Below are positions 25,220-33,380 of a stretch of DNA of 64,000 nt, one piece after another. The stretch is taken from NCBI RefSeq assembly GCF_009363695.1, contig NZ_CP045403.1, forward strand, positions 3,730,501 through 3,794,500. The letters are read 5' to 3'. Under the pieces are notes generated by a model. The model was given only the letters and a program-made list of their open reading frames with translations, made no database searches and was not told the DNA's origin. Numbering within the stretch: position 1 is the stretch's first letter; the number at the start of each line of letters is the position of its first letter. Position numbers and translations under genes: made by a program. This stretch comes from Bacillus sp. THAF10 (GTDB taxonomy: Bacteria > Bacillota > Bacilli > Bacillales > Bacillaceae_I).

Positions 25220-25690
25220 ATGCAAAAGAAATATTTAATATTTTTTGTTTTTGTTTTGTTGATAGGTTGTCAGGCAAGTCAAACATTTTCAACATACGAA
25301 CAAGCTTTAGAGTTTGGTTTAGACGAAGAAGGAATCACAGAAGATGAAATTATTGATGAAATTAAATTAAAAAATGAAGAATTTATAATTTATGTTGTGC
25401 CGAATCCCGAGGGTGATGCAATAAGAATTGCTAATATTTTTCAAAATAATGGTAATTACATTTGGAAACCCGTAAGTTCTAAAATTAGCTTGGTAATCAG
25501 AAATTCAAAACCTTTAGAAACACTTTCTGTAGAAGGAGAAATTCAATCAATATCAGGTAAGGATTTTATCGTTAATCTTGGTACTTTTAAAGATAAAGGA
25601 GAAGTTATTAAAAATGAAGATGGCGAGGAGATTAATCCTGAATTTGATGAAAAGAGAAAGCTTTATTACCTTATTAAAGAAAATTTATAA
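25220..25690 (+). CDS. Lipoprotein of unknown function, AT-rich
   Basis: 156 residues from the ATG after GGAGTGATACGT. A signal peptide (YLIFFVFVLLIGC) ends in the lipobox LIGC (Cys16 here), then SQTFSTYEQALEFGLDEEGI. The middle, IIYVVPNPEGDAIRIANIF, is typical of small Bacillus lipoproteins of unknown role. The gene is clearly richer in A and T than its neighbours, which suggests transfer. No family name is claimed. Confidence 0.7.
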   Translation: MQKKYLIFFVFVLLIGCQASQTFSTYEQALEFGLDEEGITEDEIIDEIKLKNEEFIIYVVPNPEGDAIRIANIFQNNGNYIWKPVSSKISLVIRNSKPLETLSVEGEIQSISGKDFIVNLGTFKDKGEVIKNEDGEEINPEFDEKRKLYYLIKENL

Positions 25691-26015
25691 TAAGCAAAAA
25701 ACCTTAATTATTACTCATTCTTTTTTAGATTAGTATGTACTATAAAGTTTGGTGACTTCTGACTGTTCAACTTTCTACTTCTAAACATGTTACAAAATGT
25801 GCTGGTGAGTGCAATCTTCCCTTCCATCTATTTGCTTCATTTACTCTGTATCACCTTTGTTATGCAAACTCATCCAATGATACTTAGCCTTATATGAAGT
25901 TCGTGTTACTCAGACCAAAAGTTTGCTGCTCGCTTCCTGCAGATTCCACTTCACAGTGGACACCCTTTTTTAAGCGCACCTCGGTTAGACGATGAAATGT
26001 GGTGTGTTTTTTGTT
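25691..26015. other. Intergenic stretch, no gene seen
   Basis: Between the lipoprotein gene and the 21-bp array I see no ORF with a start signal. A stretch with CCACTTCACAGTGG makes a short palindrome near 25948, of unknown meaning. Confidence 0.5.
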
Positions 26016-26194
26016 GTGTCGCAATAATCTTGAAAAGTGTTGCAATAACTTGAAAAAGTGTCACAATAACTTGAAAAAGTGTCACAATAACCTGGAAAAG
26101 TGTCACAATAACCTGGAAAAGTGTCACAATAACCCTGAAAAGTGTCACAATAACCCTGAAAAGTGTTGCAATAACTTGAAAAAGTGTCGCAATC
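26016..26194 (-). repeat. 21-bp tandem repeat array (eight units plus a partial)
   Basis: GTGTCACAATAACTTGAAAAA-type units start at 26016 and every 21 bases to 26184. Read on the minus strand they are GTTATTGTGACACTTTTTCAA, the same family as at 22901, 29948 and 47194. The segment 26195-26430 before the sigma gene has no further structure that I can see. Confidence 0.9.
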
Positions 26195-26430
26195 CTACCT
26201 CAACAGCCTCCTCCTCCCCCTCAAATCGAGGGTTTTTTAGGTGACCTGACTTATTTTTAGTAGCTCCATTCCATTTCAAACCACTAATCTACTAATTTTG
26301 CACACTCAAACACACTTTTTCTAAGAATTTAACGAGCTAGATCCCCCTTTTGTATTCCCAAGAACGTTCCCCCTAAATATTTTTAAATCTTTTTTAAATT
26401 TCCGTCGTCTTAGTAGGTGAGGTGAATAAA

Positions 26431-27006
26431 ATGCCGGAAGATTATGAGTTGGTTGAGGAGATTGCGCGTGGGAGTCAGGCCGCAATGGAGGTGTTGACTC
26501 GGCGTTATTATAAAGAGATTTTCGGGTTTGTGTATCGGAAGGTTGGAAACCGGGAGACGGCGTATGACCTGACGCAGGAGATTTTTATTAAGATGGTGCA
26601 GCGTGTTGGCAGTTTGACGAATAAGGCTGCTTTTAAATCTTGGCTGTATCAGATTGCGGTCAATCATTGTCGCGATTATTGGAAAAGTGCCTCCTATCAA
26701 AAAGAAAGCAAGCAGGTCGAAATGAATGACATGCTGAAAAGTGATGCAACTAACGAGGTCCCTTACATATTTGAGCGGAAGGAAACGCGCGAGCAGGTGA
26801 AGCGAGCGTTGCAAGCGTTGCCGGATATTCAGCGAGAAGCTGTTATTTTAAAATACTTTCATCATTTAAAAATACAGGAAATTTCGGAGATGACAAAGGC
26901 GAATGTGTCGACGGTGAAATCAAGGCTAAAGCAAGGGTTAACGAAGCTTGCCACCATAATGAAGGAGGGTGAAGCGTATGAAGAGAAAAAACGAGCTAGA
27001 AAATAA
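26431..27006 (+). CDS. ECF RNA polymerase sigma factor (second)
   Basis: 191 residues from the ATG 8 bases after AGGTGAGG. Region 2 contains VYRKVGNRETAYDLTQEIFIKM and SWLYQIAVNHCRDYW; region 4 contains RALQALPDIQREAVILKYFH, ISEMTKANVSTVKSRLKQGL. It is distant from the sigma at 23088. It overlaps the next membrane protein gene and heads an operon with an ABC transporter, an arrangement like B. subtilis sigY-yxlCDEFG. No ECF-type promoter is obvious upstream. Confidence 0.9.
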   Translation: MPEDYELVEEIARGSQAAMEVLTRRYYKEIFGFVYRKVGNRETAYDLTQEIFIKMVQRVGSLTNKAAFKSWLYQIAVNHCRDYWKSASYQKESKQVEMNDMLKSDATNEVPYIFERKETREQVKRALQALPDIQREAVILKYFHHLKIQEISEMTKANVSTVKSRLKQGLTKLATIMKEGEAYEEKKRARK

Positions 27007-27790
27007 GCAAATTGATTTAGATCAGGATGAAGAGCTGTTTGAGCTGGAGCAAGAGGTGTTTTTCCGCTTACAGGAATACGATGTGGAGTTTCCGAGTGAG
27101 GAAGAAATGATGCGGACCATTGACGCGATTCGACCACATGTTCCGAAAAAGAAGCATTTTTTCGAGCCGATTGTAAACTTGGTGAAGCATTCCACGCAGG
27201 AGATTTTTCGAATTAGCCCGTTGTTCTGGGGTGCAAACGGTGCATTTATGGTTGTAAGCTTGCTTTTCTTTTTTATGGCTGAGAGGCTAGATCCGTATTT
27301 TACAATAATGTTACTCGCTCCGATTCCGACAATTGTTGGGGTGCTAGAGATGATGAAGAGCAAGAGTAGTGGAATGATGGAGCTCGAGCTGTCCTTGAAG
27401 TATAGCTGGCAAGAGCTGATACTGGCACGAATGCTGGTAGTTGGTGGATTCAATGTTGGGATCAACTTGGTGTTCATGCTTGGAATCTCGCTGATGATGC
27501 CACAAGTTTGGCTTGGCAAGCTGCTACTATTTTGGTTAACGCCGTTTACCGTTTTAATGGCTGTTTCGCTCGTGATTGTTTCGCGTTTTAGGAAGCTGCA
27601 TGTGGTGACGGCAACGCTGGTTTGTTGGATTGGACTGAGCACAGTGATACAGGAAACGGAACTGCATCAATTGATGGTGGAAATTCCGCCGGTGGTGTAT
27701 GTAGCGGTGATTGCGGTCGCCTCTGTCTTCATTATTTTTAACATGACGCGCATTTATAAAAGGGGGATTTCGTATGAATTTAACCATTAA
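26978..27790 (+). CDS. Multi-helix membrane protein, likely anti-sigma or transporter partner
   Basis: 270 residues from the ATG behind GGAGGGTGAAGCGT. The first 75 residues are soluble and acidic (NKQIDLDQDEELFELEQEVF), then about six membrane helices follow (GANGAFMVVSLLFFFMAERL to VVYVAVIAVASVFIIFNMTR). Overlap with the sigma gene (29 bases) suggests that the N-terminal part binds the sigma factor. It overlaps the following ABC ATPase gene by 17 bases. I do not recognise a named family. Confidence 0.6.
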   Translation: MKRKNELENKQIDLDQDEELFELEQEVFFRLQEYDVEFPSEEEMMRTIDAIRPHVPKKKHFFEPIVNLVKHSTQEIFRISPLFWGANGAFMVVSLLFFFMAERLDPYFTIMLLAPIPTIVGVLEMMKSKSSGMMELELSLKYSWQELILARMLVVGGFNVGINLVFMLGISLMMPQVWLGKLLLFWLTPFTVLMAVSLVIVSRFRKLHVVTATLVCWIGLSTVIQETELHQLMVEIPPVVYVAVIAVASVFIIFNMTRIYKRGISYEFNH

Positions 27791-28649
27791 AAATTTGAGC
27801 AAGAGTTTTGGGGAGAAAAAGGTGCTGGATGATGTGAGCATTGAGTTTTCATCTGGGGTGTATGGCATTCTTGGGGCGAATGGATCCGGGAAAACGACGT
27901 TGATGCGGATTTTGGCTAGTGTGATGAAGCCGAGCGCTGGCACGGTGTATTTTAATCAGGAGGATATTGGCGTGATGGATGGCCGCTATCGTGATGTGAT
28001 TGGCTATTTGCCGCAGCATGTCGGGTTTTATAAAAACTTTACCGCGGAAAAATTTCTATTATATATCGCAGCGTTAAAGGGTTTACCAAAGGCTGCCGCT
28101 AAGACGAAGGTTGCGGAGGTGCTGGAGCTTGTCGGACTTTCCGCTGAGCGCAAAAACAAGGTCGGCAAGTTTTCTGGCGGGATGAAGCAGCGCGTTGGGA
28201 TTGCGCAAGCACTGTTGAATGACCCGAAAATCCTAATTGTGGACGAGCCGACAGCGGGACTTGATCCGAAAGAACGCATCCGCTTTCGTAATCTGCTAGC
28301 AAAAATTGCGATTAACCGAATTGTGCTGTTGTCGACGCATATTGTGTCTGATATTGAGTTCATTGCGCGTGAGGTCGTTATTTTAAAAGAAGGAAAGCTA
28401 CTGCGAAAAGAATCGCCCCAGATGCTATTGGACGGTATTGCCGATAAGGTGTGGAGTGTGGTTGTCGGGGAGTCGGAAATTCCTGCTTTTCAAGCGAGGT
28501 TTAAGGTTGGAAATATCGGACGAGCTGGCGATGGGAGCTTTCAGCTGCGCATCTTGAGTGAGAGCAAGCCACATCCAGATGCACAAATCGAGATTCCAAA
28601 TTTAGAAGATTTGTATCTTTATTATTTCGATGAAGAGGTGGCCTCATGA
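27774..28649 (+). CDS. ABC transporter ATP-binding protein
   Basis: 291 residues. Walker A GANGSGKTTLMRI, signature SGGMKQRVGIAQALL, Walker B ILIVDEPTAGLDP, and the H-loop LLSTHIVSDIE are all intact. The C-terminal 80 residues form an additional domain as in exporters of the ABC-2 type. RBS GGGGG. It overlaps the permease start (ATGATGG). The operon with an ECF sigma suggests that the exporter is switched on by envelope stress or by its own substrate. Confidence 0.92.
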   Translation: MNLTIKNLSKSFGEKKVLDDVSIEFSSGVYGILGANGSGKTTLMRILASVMKPSAGTVYFNQEDIGVMDGRYRDVIGYLPQHVGFYKNFTAEKFLLYIAALKGLPKAAAKTKVAEVLELVGLSAERKNKVGKFSGGMKQRVGIAQALLNDPKILIVDEPTAGLDPKERIRFRNLLAKIAINRIVLLSTHIVSDIEFIAREVVILKEGKLLRKESPQMLLDGIADKVWSVVVGESEIPAFQARFKVGNIGRAGDGSFQLRILSESKPHPDAQIEIPNLEDLYLYYFDEEVAS

Positions 28650-29752
28650 TGGAGCTGTTTAAGTTTGAGCTGTATAAGATTTTTAAGCAACGGACGGTTT
28701 GGATCACCTTTATTCTTGTAATCCTCTTTTCCACCGGTTTTACCTTTCATATGACTGAGCAGTGGGAGAAGGATTTGTATAAGGAATGGGAAGGTCCGAT
28801 TACGGAGGAAAAGTTGCAGCTGGCGCAAGATAAATATGCGTCTTTGATGGAGAAAATTGAGTCTACGCCTGACGATGCACCCGTCCAATTCTCAGAAAAA
28901 GAGAGTTTTGAGATGGGTTTGTACGAAACGGTCGCTTTTGTTGGTGGGATAGAGAAGAAAACAGCGGCAAAAATAGAGGAACTAGATGGCATAAACACCT
29001 CTGAAGCTGCGTTGGAAAAGGAAATGCTTGAGCAGTTAGACACATCTTACTTTGCCTTAAATGAAGGTCCTGGAAAAGTGATCGATTTCGCGAGTGTGTT
29101 TTCAATTGTAATTACTGGCGCGATGCTTTTGATCGGATTATCTTCTATCTACACACAAGAGTACAGCTCTGGTGTAGAAAATTATATGTTGAGTGCGAAA
29201 AAAGGCCGTAAGCAGCTGTTGTGGGCAAAGCTTGGGGCAGCGTCTGTCTACACGGTGGTGGTAGTGTTCGCCTGGGAACTATTCAACCTTGCGTGGAACA
29301 CGATTCAGTATGGAAGTGAAGGCTGGGGCACGTCGTTACAGCATTATTTCAAGTACTATTTTTCGCCGTATGATTTTACGATGTTCGAGTTTCATCTCGT
29401 GCAAATGGCGTTTCACTTGCTGGGAGCAGTAAGCTTTGCGGTGTTGATTGTGCTCGTTTCAAGCGTGAGCAAGCATTCGTTGATTTCGTTTTTTGTCTGT
29501 GGCGCGTTGTTTGGAGCTCCGTTCTTGGTGGTAGAAATGATGAATTTGCCACAATGGATAGAAAACACCTTCATTTTCAGCCACATCTTCACGATGAATG
29601 TGGAGCGACTATTCGACTTCTTTAAAGCGGTGAATTTGTTTGGTGTGCCCGTCCTCTTCCCATTTGTCGGGGTTGCGATAATGGTAGTGGTGACTCTTGT
29701 GTCGGTTGCGGTGAACATGCGGGTAATGCGGAAGAAGGAATTGACGGTTTGA
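28646..29752 (+). CDS. ABC-2 type permease
   Basis: 368 residues. An N-terminal helix (VWITFILVILFSTGFTFH) is followed by an outside loop of about 130 residues with charged stretches, then five more helices (VFSIVITGAMLLIGLSSIYT; FAVLIVLVSSVSKH; LFPFVGVAIMVVVTLVSVAV). This is the topology of ABC-2 permeases of the NatB/YhaP kind. The partner ATPase is encoded directly upstream. Substrate unknown. Confidence 0.82.
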   Translation: MMELFKFELYKIFKQRTVWITFILVILFSTGFTFHMTEQWEKDLYKEWEGPITEEKLQLAQDKYASLMEKIESTPDDAPVQFSEKESFEMGLYETVAFVGGIEKKTAAKIEELDGINTSEAALEKEMLEQLDTSYFALNEGPGKVIDFASVFSIVITGAMLLIGLSSIYTQEYSSGVENYMLSAKKGRKQLLWAKLGAASVYTVVVVFAWELFNLAWNTIQYGSEGWGTSLQHYFKYYFSPYDFTMFEFHLVQMAFHLLGAVSFAVLIVLVSSVSKHSLISFFVCGALFGAPFLVVEMMNLPQWIENTFIFSHIFTMNVERLFDFFKAVNLFGVPVLFPFVGVAIMVVVTLVSVAVNMRVMRKKELTV

Positions 29753-29862
29753 TTTGAGTGGGATACCATAGGCTCCCGAACTTTTTGAGAGAAAGATGTA
29801 GAATTGGGCCACGAACCGGTTCATTTTGCTTGAGAAATTGAAGTTATTACGGAAAACTTAGG

Positions 29863-29890
29863 CCTTCGCACTTAGTGTGAAGGTTTTTTG
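29863..29890 (+). terminator. Terminator of the sigma/ABC operon
   Basis: CCTTCGCAC, TTA loop, GTGTGAAGG and TTTTTTG, 110 bases after the permease stop. Confidence 0.85.
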
Positions 29891-29947
29891 GGTAGTTTTG
29901 GGGAGGAATTTTACTATTCTGATGCTGTTTCGGGTTATGGGAGGTAG

Positions 29948-30052
29948 TGATTGTGACACTTTTTGGGGTTATTGTGATATTTCGAGAGGTTATTGTGACT
30001 TTTTTTAGAGTTATTGTGACATTTCGAAAGGTTATTGTGACATTTCGAATTC
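29948..30052 (+). repeat. 21-bp tandem repeat array (five units)
   Basis: TTATTGTGA at 29969, 29990, 30011 and 30032, with a diverged first unit at 29948; alternating CATTTCGAAAG and CTTTTTTTAGA tails. Same family as the arrays at 22901, 26016 and 47194. Confidence 0.85.
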
Positions 30053-30082
30053 CGTAATAATCACCACTCCTCCGCTCCCCTA

Positions 30083-30616
30083 TTATTCATCCAGCAGCCC
30101 CTTCTCCACCCCATATTTTAATAGACCCTCATAAGGATCCCCAGAAATCCCTAGTATTTCACAAAAAGCTGGCTCCGTTTTGTAGCCTTGTTTCTTCAAA
30201 TCTATGACTTGTGCGCGCAGGCTTGGTGTTTTTTCCAAAAGAGCATGCTCAATCACCATATGCAGATAAGCATACTGCTCGTTAACCGGCTGCCCTTGCC
30301 CGAAAAGCTCAAACTCAAACCCCTCGTAGTAAAAATTGCATTTTACAACCTCCCTTCCTCTGATATTGCTTCTTTTCATCCGGAAATCCTCCATAGATTC
30401 ATAGAGGCTGATGAGCTTTTCCTCGAATAAATCAAGATTGTACGTTTCCATGATAATGTCCAAGTCGGAATCTGATAGGTCGATGTTGATTGGAATGGTG
30501 CCGCAAAGCGTTGGGTGGTATGCACCGAGATCGTGCATGACATTAAGTTTGATGATGGCCTCGTATGCCCGTTGCTGTTTGGTGTTACCATTTTTCATTA
30601 ATTTCATGAAATTCAT
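30083..30616 (-). CDS. DUF4269 nucleotidyltransferase-like protein
   Basis: 177 residues behind GGAGGG. LCGTIPINIDLSDSDLDII near residue 38 has the G-S/T-x(n)-D-x-D pattern of the nucleotidyltransferase fold used by DUF4269 proteins. FELFGQGQPVNEQYAYLHMV and YKTEPAFCEILGISGDPYEG are further family marks. The biochemical activity is not known. It stands alone and faces the GNAT gene divergently. Confidence 0.75.
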   Translation of the reverse strand: MNFMKLMKNGNTKQQRAYEAIIKLNVMHDLGAYHPTLCGTIPINIDLSDSDLDIIMETYNLDLFEEKLISLYESMEDFRMKRSNIRGREVVKCNFYYEGFEFELFGQGQPVNEQYAYLHMVIEHALLEKTPSLRAQVIDLKKQGYKTEPAFCEILGISGDPYEGLLKYGVEKGLLDE

Positions 30617-30687
30617 TTGCGTTTTACCCTCCTTAATTTATGAAAAATCTGATATGGTAACTATATCAATATATCGTGGAGGAAAGT

Positions 30688-31167
30688 ATGAACAATCTAT
30701 CCCTAGTAAAATATGATGAAAATGATTTTCCTTTTTATTACGCACTTGTATCCAATGAAATGGTGATGAAGCAGATTACTGAACGAGCGATTCCTTTAGA
30801 TGAAGCAAAAAACAATTACACCAACATTCTGGAGAAAAACGCTCGCTCTGATGTTTTTGGTTCTTATAAAGTTTTTGATTCCAACTCCTATATTGGACTG
30901 GCGCACTTAACACTGAACGCGAATCAACCAACGGAAGCGGAAATTGGCTATATGCTTTTACCTGAGTTCTGGGGAAAAGGGTATGGTAGTACTATTGCAC
31001 ACCTTTTAGTAGCAAAGGCTAGCAATCTAGATATCAAAACCTTAACAGCGATTATCGACCCGGACAATATCGCATCAAAAAAAATTCTAACAAAACAAGG
31101 ATTTCATACAGAAAAGGTAACATCCCTTGATGGTCTTCCGGCAGAGTACTTGAAAAAAACTATTTAA
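30688..31167 (+). CDS. GNAT family N-acetyltransferase
   Basis: 159 residues from the ATG behind GGAGGAAAGT. The acetyl-CoA binding motif A is GYMLLPEFWGKGYGSTIAHL (Q/R-x-x-G-x-G/A equivalent), followed by IDPDNIASKKILTKQGF, as in RimJ/RimL-type enzymes. The substrate is unknown. It ends just before a hairpin shared with tyrS. Confidence 0.85.
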   Translation: MNNLSLVKYDENDFPFYYALVSNEMVMKQITERAIPLDEAKNNYTNILEKNARSDVFGSYKVFDSNSYIGLAHLTLNANQPTEAEIGYMLLPEFWGKGYGSTIAHLLVAKASNLDIKTLTAIIDPDNIASKKILTKQGFHTEKVTSLDGLPAEYLKKTI

Positions 31168-31175
31168 TAGACATC

Positions 31176-31206
31176 GGGACGGTTCACGAACCAGCAGAAC
31201 CGTCCT
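31176..31206. terminator. Hairpin between the GNAT gene and tyrS
   Basis: GGGACGGTTC and GAACCGTCCT arms, short loop; a shortened member of the dispersed GGGACGGTTCT hairpins, placed between convergent gene ends. Confidence 0.6.
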
Positions 31207-31212
31207 CTAGTC

Positions 31213-32424
31213 TCAGTCAAACCTCACAAACCGTTTTTTACCGATTTGAAGAGTGTCCCCTGATCTTAATATTTGTTTGAGCTGTTCTGATTTTAGTTTT
31301 TCTTGGTTGAGTGATACGCCATTTTGGTCGATAAGTCGCAAAAATTCACTTTTACTTTTGATGTGTTTCATTTTGACTAAGTCCGGGATGATTTCCTCAA
31401 GGATAGTTGCTCCAGCTTCAATGGTGATACTCGGGATATCAGATGGTATCTGTCTTTTTTGAAAGGCGGTTTGGAAAAACTGATGTGCTTTTTCTGCTGC
31501 CTTTTCCCCGTGGTACAAACCGGTGATGATATGTGCGAGTTTGAGCTTAATGTCGCGCGGGTTAGTGCCGCTTGCGAGCTGGGCCCTTACCTCCTCTACC
31601 ACACTTGGGTGCTCGTCGGTTGCCAGTTCAAAGTACTTGATGATGAGCTCATCTGGTACCTCCATCACTTTTTTGAACATCACTTCTGGTGCTTCATTGA
31701 CGCCAATGTAGTTTCCGAGACTCTTGCTCATTTTTTCCACGCCATCAAGCCCTTCGAGTAGCGGCATGAACAGTGCCACCTGCTTTTCCAGTCCCCAATG
31801 CTTTTGCAATGTCCGCCCCATGAGTACGTTGAACGTTTGGTCCGTTCCTCCAAGTTCGATATCTGCTTTTAGCTCCACAGAATCGTACCCCTGCATGAGT
31901 GGGTAGAAAAACTCATGAATGCCGATCGGCACCTGATTCTGGTAGCGTTTTTGAAAGTCATCACGCTCAAGCATTCTCGCAACAGAGGTGGTGGCAGCAA
32001 GCTTCATCACATCCTCAAAATTCAGCTTCGATAACCACTCGCTGTTAAAGCGGACAGTGGTTTTTTCTGGGTTTAGCACTTTAAAAATCTGATCGCAGTA
32101 GGTTTGCGCGTTCGCTTTGACCTGCTCATCGGATAAGGCGGCTCGGCTTTTCTTTTTGCCGGTTGGATCGCCGATACGACCGGTAAAATCGCCAATGATA
32201 ATGATGACATTGTGGCCGAGGTCCTGCATTTGTTTCATTTTGCGAAGGACGACGGCATGACCAAGATGGATATCAGGTGCCGATGGATCAAGTCCGAGCT
32301 TGATGGTGAGCGGCTTCTTCTCTTCATGGGAACGCTTGAGCTTGGCAAGCAGCTCCTCTTCATCGACTGCGGTGTGGACTCCCTTCATGATGATGAGAAG
32401 CTGCTCTTCTGGTTTTTTAAACAT
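31213..32424 (-). CDS. tyrS: Tyrosyl-tRNA synthetase (TyrZ-like)
   Basis: 403 residues. Class I motifs are HLGH at residues 53-56 ([16 protein letters not shown]) and KMSKS near residue 240 ([13 protein letters not shown]). [16 protein letters not shown] binds tyrosine and the ATP ribose, and a C-terminal S4 domain ends [11 protein letters not shown]. The length and SAPDIHLGH form resemble the second Bacillus enzyme TyrZ rather than TyrS. RBS is AAAAAAGGAGAGAGG. A T-box leader that would normally sit directly upstream is displaced by a 566-bp insertion. Confidence 0.95.
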   Translation of the reverse strand: MFKKPEEQLLIIMKGVHTAVDEEELLAKLKRSHEEKKPLTIKLGLDPSAPDIHLGHAVVLRKMKQMQDLGHNVIIIIGDFTGRIGDPTGKKKSRAALSDEQVKANAQTYCDQIFKVLNPEKTTVRFNSEWLSKLNFEDVMKLAATTSVARMLERDDFQKRYQNQVPIGIHEFFYPLMQGYDSVELKADIELGGTDQTFNVLMGRTLQKHWGLEKQVALFMPLLEGLDGVEKMSKSLGNYIGVNEAPEVMFKKVMEVPDELIIKYFELATDEHPSVVEEVRAQLASGTNPRDIKLKLAHIITGLYHGEKAAEKAHQFFQTAFQKRQIPSDIPSITIEAGATILEEIIPDLVKMKHIKSKSEFLRLIDQNGVSLNQEKLKSEQLKQILRSGDTLQIGKKRFVRFD

Positions 32425-32450
32425 GTTACCTCTCTCCTTTTTTATAAAAT

Positions 32451-33016
32451 GGCTCTGTTGAACTTTATTGTTAATATTTAATAAAATTTTTGGAGCTTAC
32501 TATACTTTGTTTAGCCTCATGGAACTTCATAAAATAATTCACCTAAGAGAACACTATTTTTGAGGTGGTATTAATGATATTAAAAACAATATTAGCAATA
32601 ACCCTAATGTTTAATGTATCTGTTTACGCTAACGGAGAATATGCTCCTCCGTCACCGAAAATAGTGCAGTTTTATACAAGCATTCCCGAAAAGGATAATT
32701 GGGTGACAGTTCCAGAGGGAACAAAAGAAATAACAATCAATGTTGAAGCTCTGAACACTGAAACAGTGTTGTTTTGGTTAATCCCAACAGGAACTCAAAC
32801 ATGGTATGAAAGAAAACTTATTGGATATGACATAAAGGATGACAAAGATAACAAGTTTTCATTGACTTGGAAAGTTCCAAAACATTTGCACGACCATATA
32901 CAAGTGCAAGCATTAGGAGAGAATGAAATTGCTGGTTCTAGTTTAAATATAACTTCAAATCCATAGCTAAATCTTAAATTTTGCCATACGCATCAACATT
33001 TACTTATAACAGAGCC
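32451..33016. mobile_element. 566-bp element with inverted-repeat ends inserted between T-box and tyrS
   Basis: The left end reads GGCTCTGTTGAACTTTATTG and the right end, read inward, GGCTCTGTTATAAGTAAATG: nine bases are identical and several more match within 25. Such ends recall IS6-family termini (GGNTCTGTTGCAAA). There is no transposase; the only gene is the secreted protein at 32574. The 8 bases on either side are not identical, so no clear target duplication is left. Joining the flanks restores a normal T-box terminator followed by the tyrS ribosome binding site, which is why I read this as an insertion. Confidence 0.7.
32574..32966 (+). CDS. Secreted protein carried by the inserted element
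   Basis: 130 residues from the ATG 8 bases after GAGG. A signal peptide (MILKTILAITLMFNVSVYANG) is probably cut after YA. The mature part has beta-type sequence, with KIVQFYTSIPEKDNWVTVPE, VLFWLIPTGTQTWYERKLIG and LTWKVPKHLHDHIQVQALGE, suggesting an immunoglobulin-like sandwich. No known domain is assigned. The gene is AT-rich and opposite in direction to tyrS and the T-box, and it is the sole cargo between the inverted repeats. Confidence 0.65.
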   Translation: MILKTILAITLMFNVSVYANGEYAPPSPKIVQFYTSIPEKDNWVTVPEGTKEITINVEALNTETVLFWLIPTGTQTWYERKLIGYDIKDDKDNKFSLTWKVPKHLHDHIQVQALGENEIAGSSLNITSNP

Positions 33017-33019
33017 AAA

Positions 33020-33346
33020 AAACAAAAAACGCCCCTCAGGGAAAAACCCTAAAGGACGTTAGTTAACGTGTTACCACCTTTGTTTGAAAGCTACTCGCAT
33101 AGCCTTCCTCTGTAAGTACGGCCGTTTGGATTGGGAAGAAAACCGTGCAATCTCTACCTTCACCTGGCGATACTTTGGCGTTGATCACGGCCGCCAGCCC
33201 GGTGTAGCCTACTCCCTAAACAAGAGATTCGGTACACAGCTCCAAGATGTATTCACACCAACTCTGCACGCGCCTCTCACCAACCGGCCACTCTCTTTTT
33301 GCATCTGTTTGTGCTACTCGTTCTTTTCATCGCTTTTTTTATATTA
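33020..33346 (-). promoter_or_regulatory. T-box leader RNA (tyrosine likely)
   Basis: Minus strand: GCGATGAAAAGAACGAGTAG (stem I base), AGAGAGTGG (AG bulge), the long stem I, then AAAGGTGGTAACACG, which is the T-box itself, and the terminator ACGTCCTTTAGGG/CCCTGAGGGGCGT followed by TTTTTTGTTTTTT. In the 3' side of stem I, GAGCTGTGTACCGAA contains UAC (Tyr) where a specifier is expected; ACC (Thr) overlaps it by two bases and is followed by a purine, so the frame is not certain. The next gene in the same direction is tyrS, 600 bases further on. Confidence 0.9.
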
Positions 33347-33352
33347 GTGATT

Positions 33353-33380
33353 ATTATATGCGTTTGGGAAGGAATGTCAA
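33353..33380 (-). promoter_or_regulatory. Strong sigma-A promoter of the T-box transcript
   Basis: Minus strand TTGACA, 16 bases, TATAAT. It overlaps the last codon of the NUDIX gene and lies a few bases before the T-box leader. Confidence 0.85.

Noticed and set aside
25999..26244. ORF with 7-residue repeats (CHNNLEK)
   Set aside because: It is the 21-bp repeat read as protein; both strands are open and no ribosome binding site exists.
32425..32560. tyrS promoter or second T-box directly upstream of tyrS
   Set aside because: Only a ribosome binding site and the end of the inserted element are seen; no T-box core or good promoter hexamers on the minus strand.
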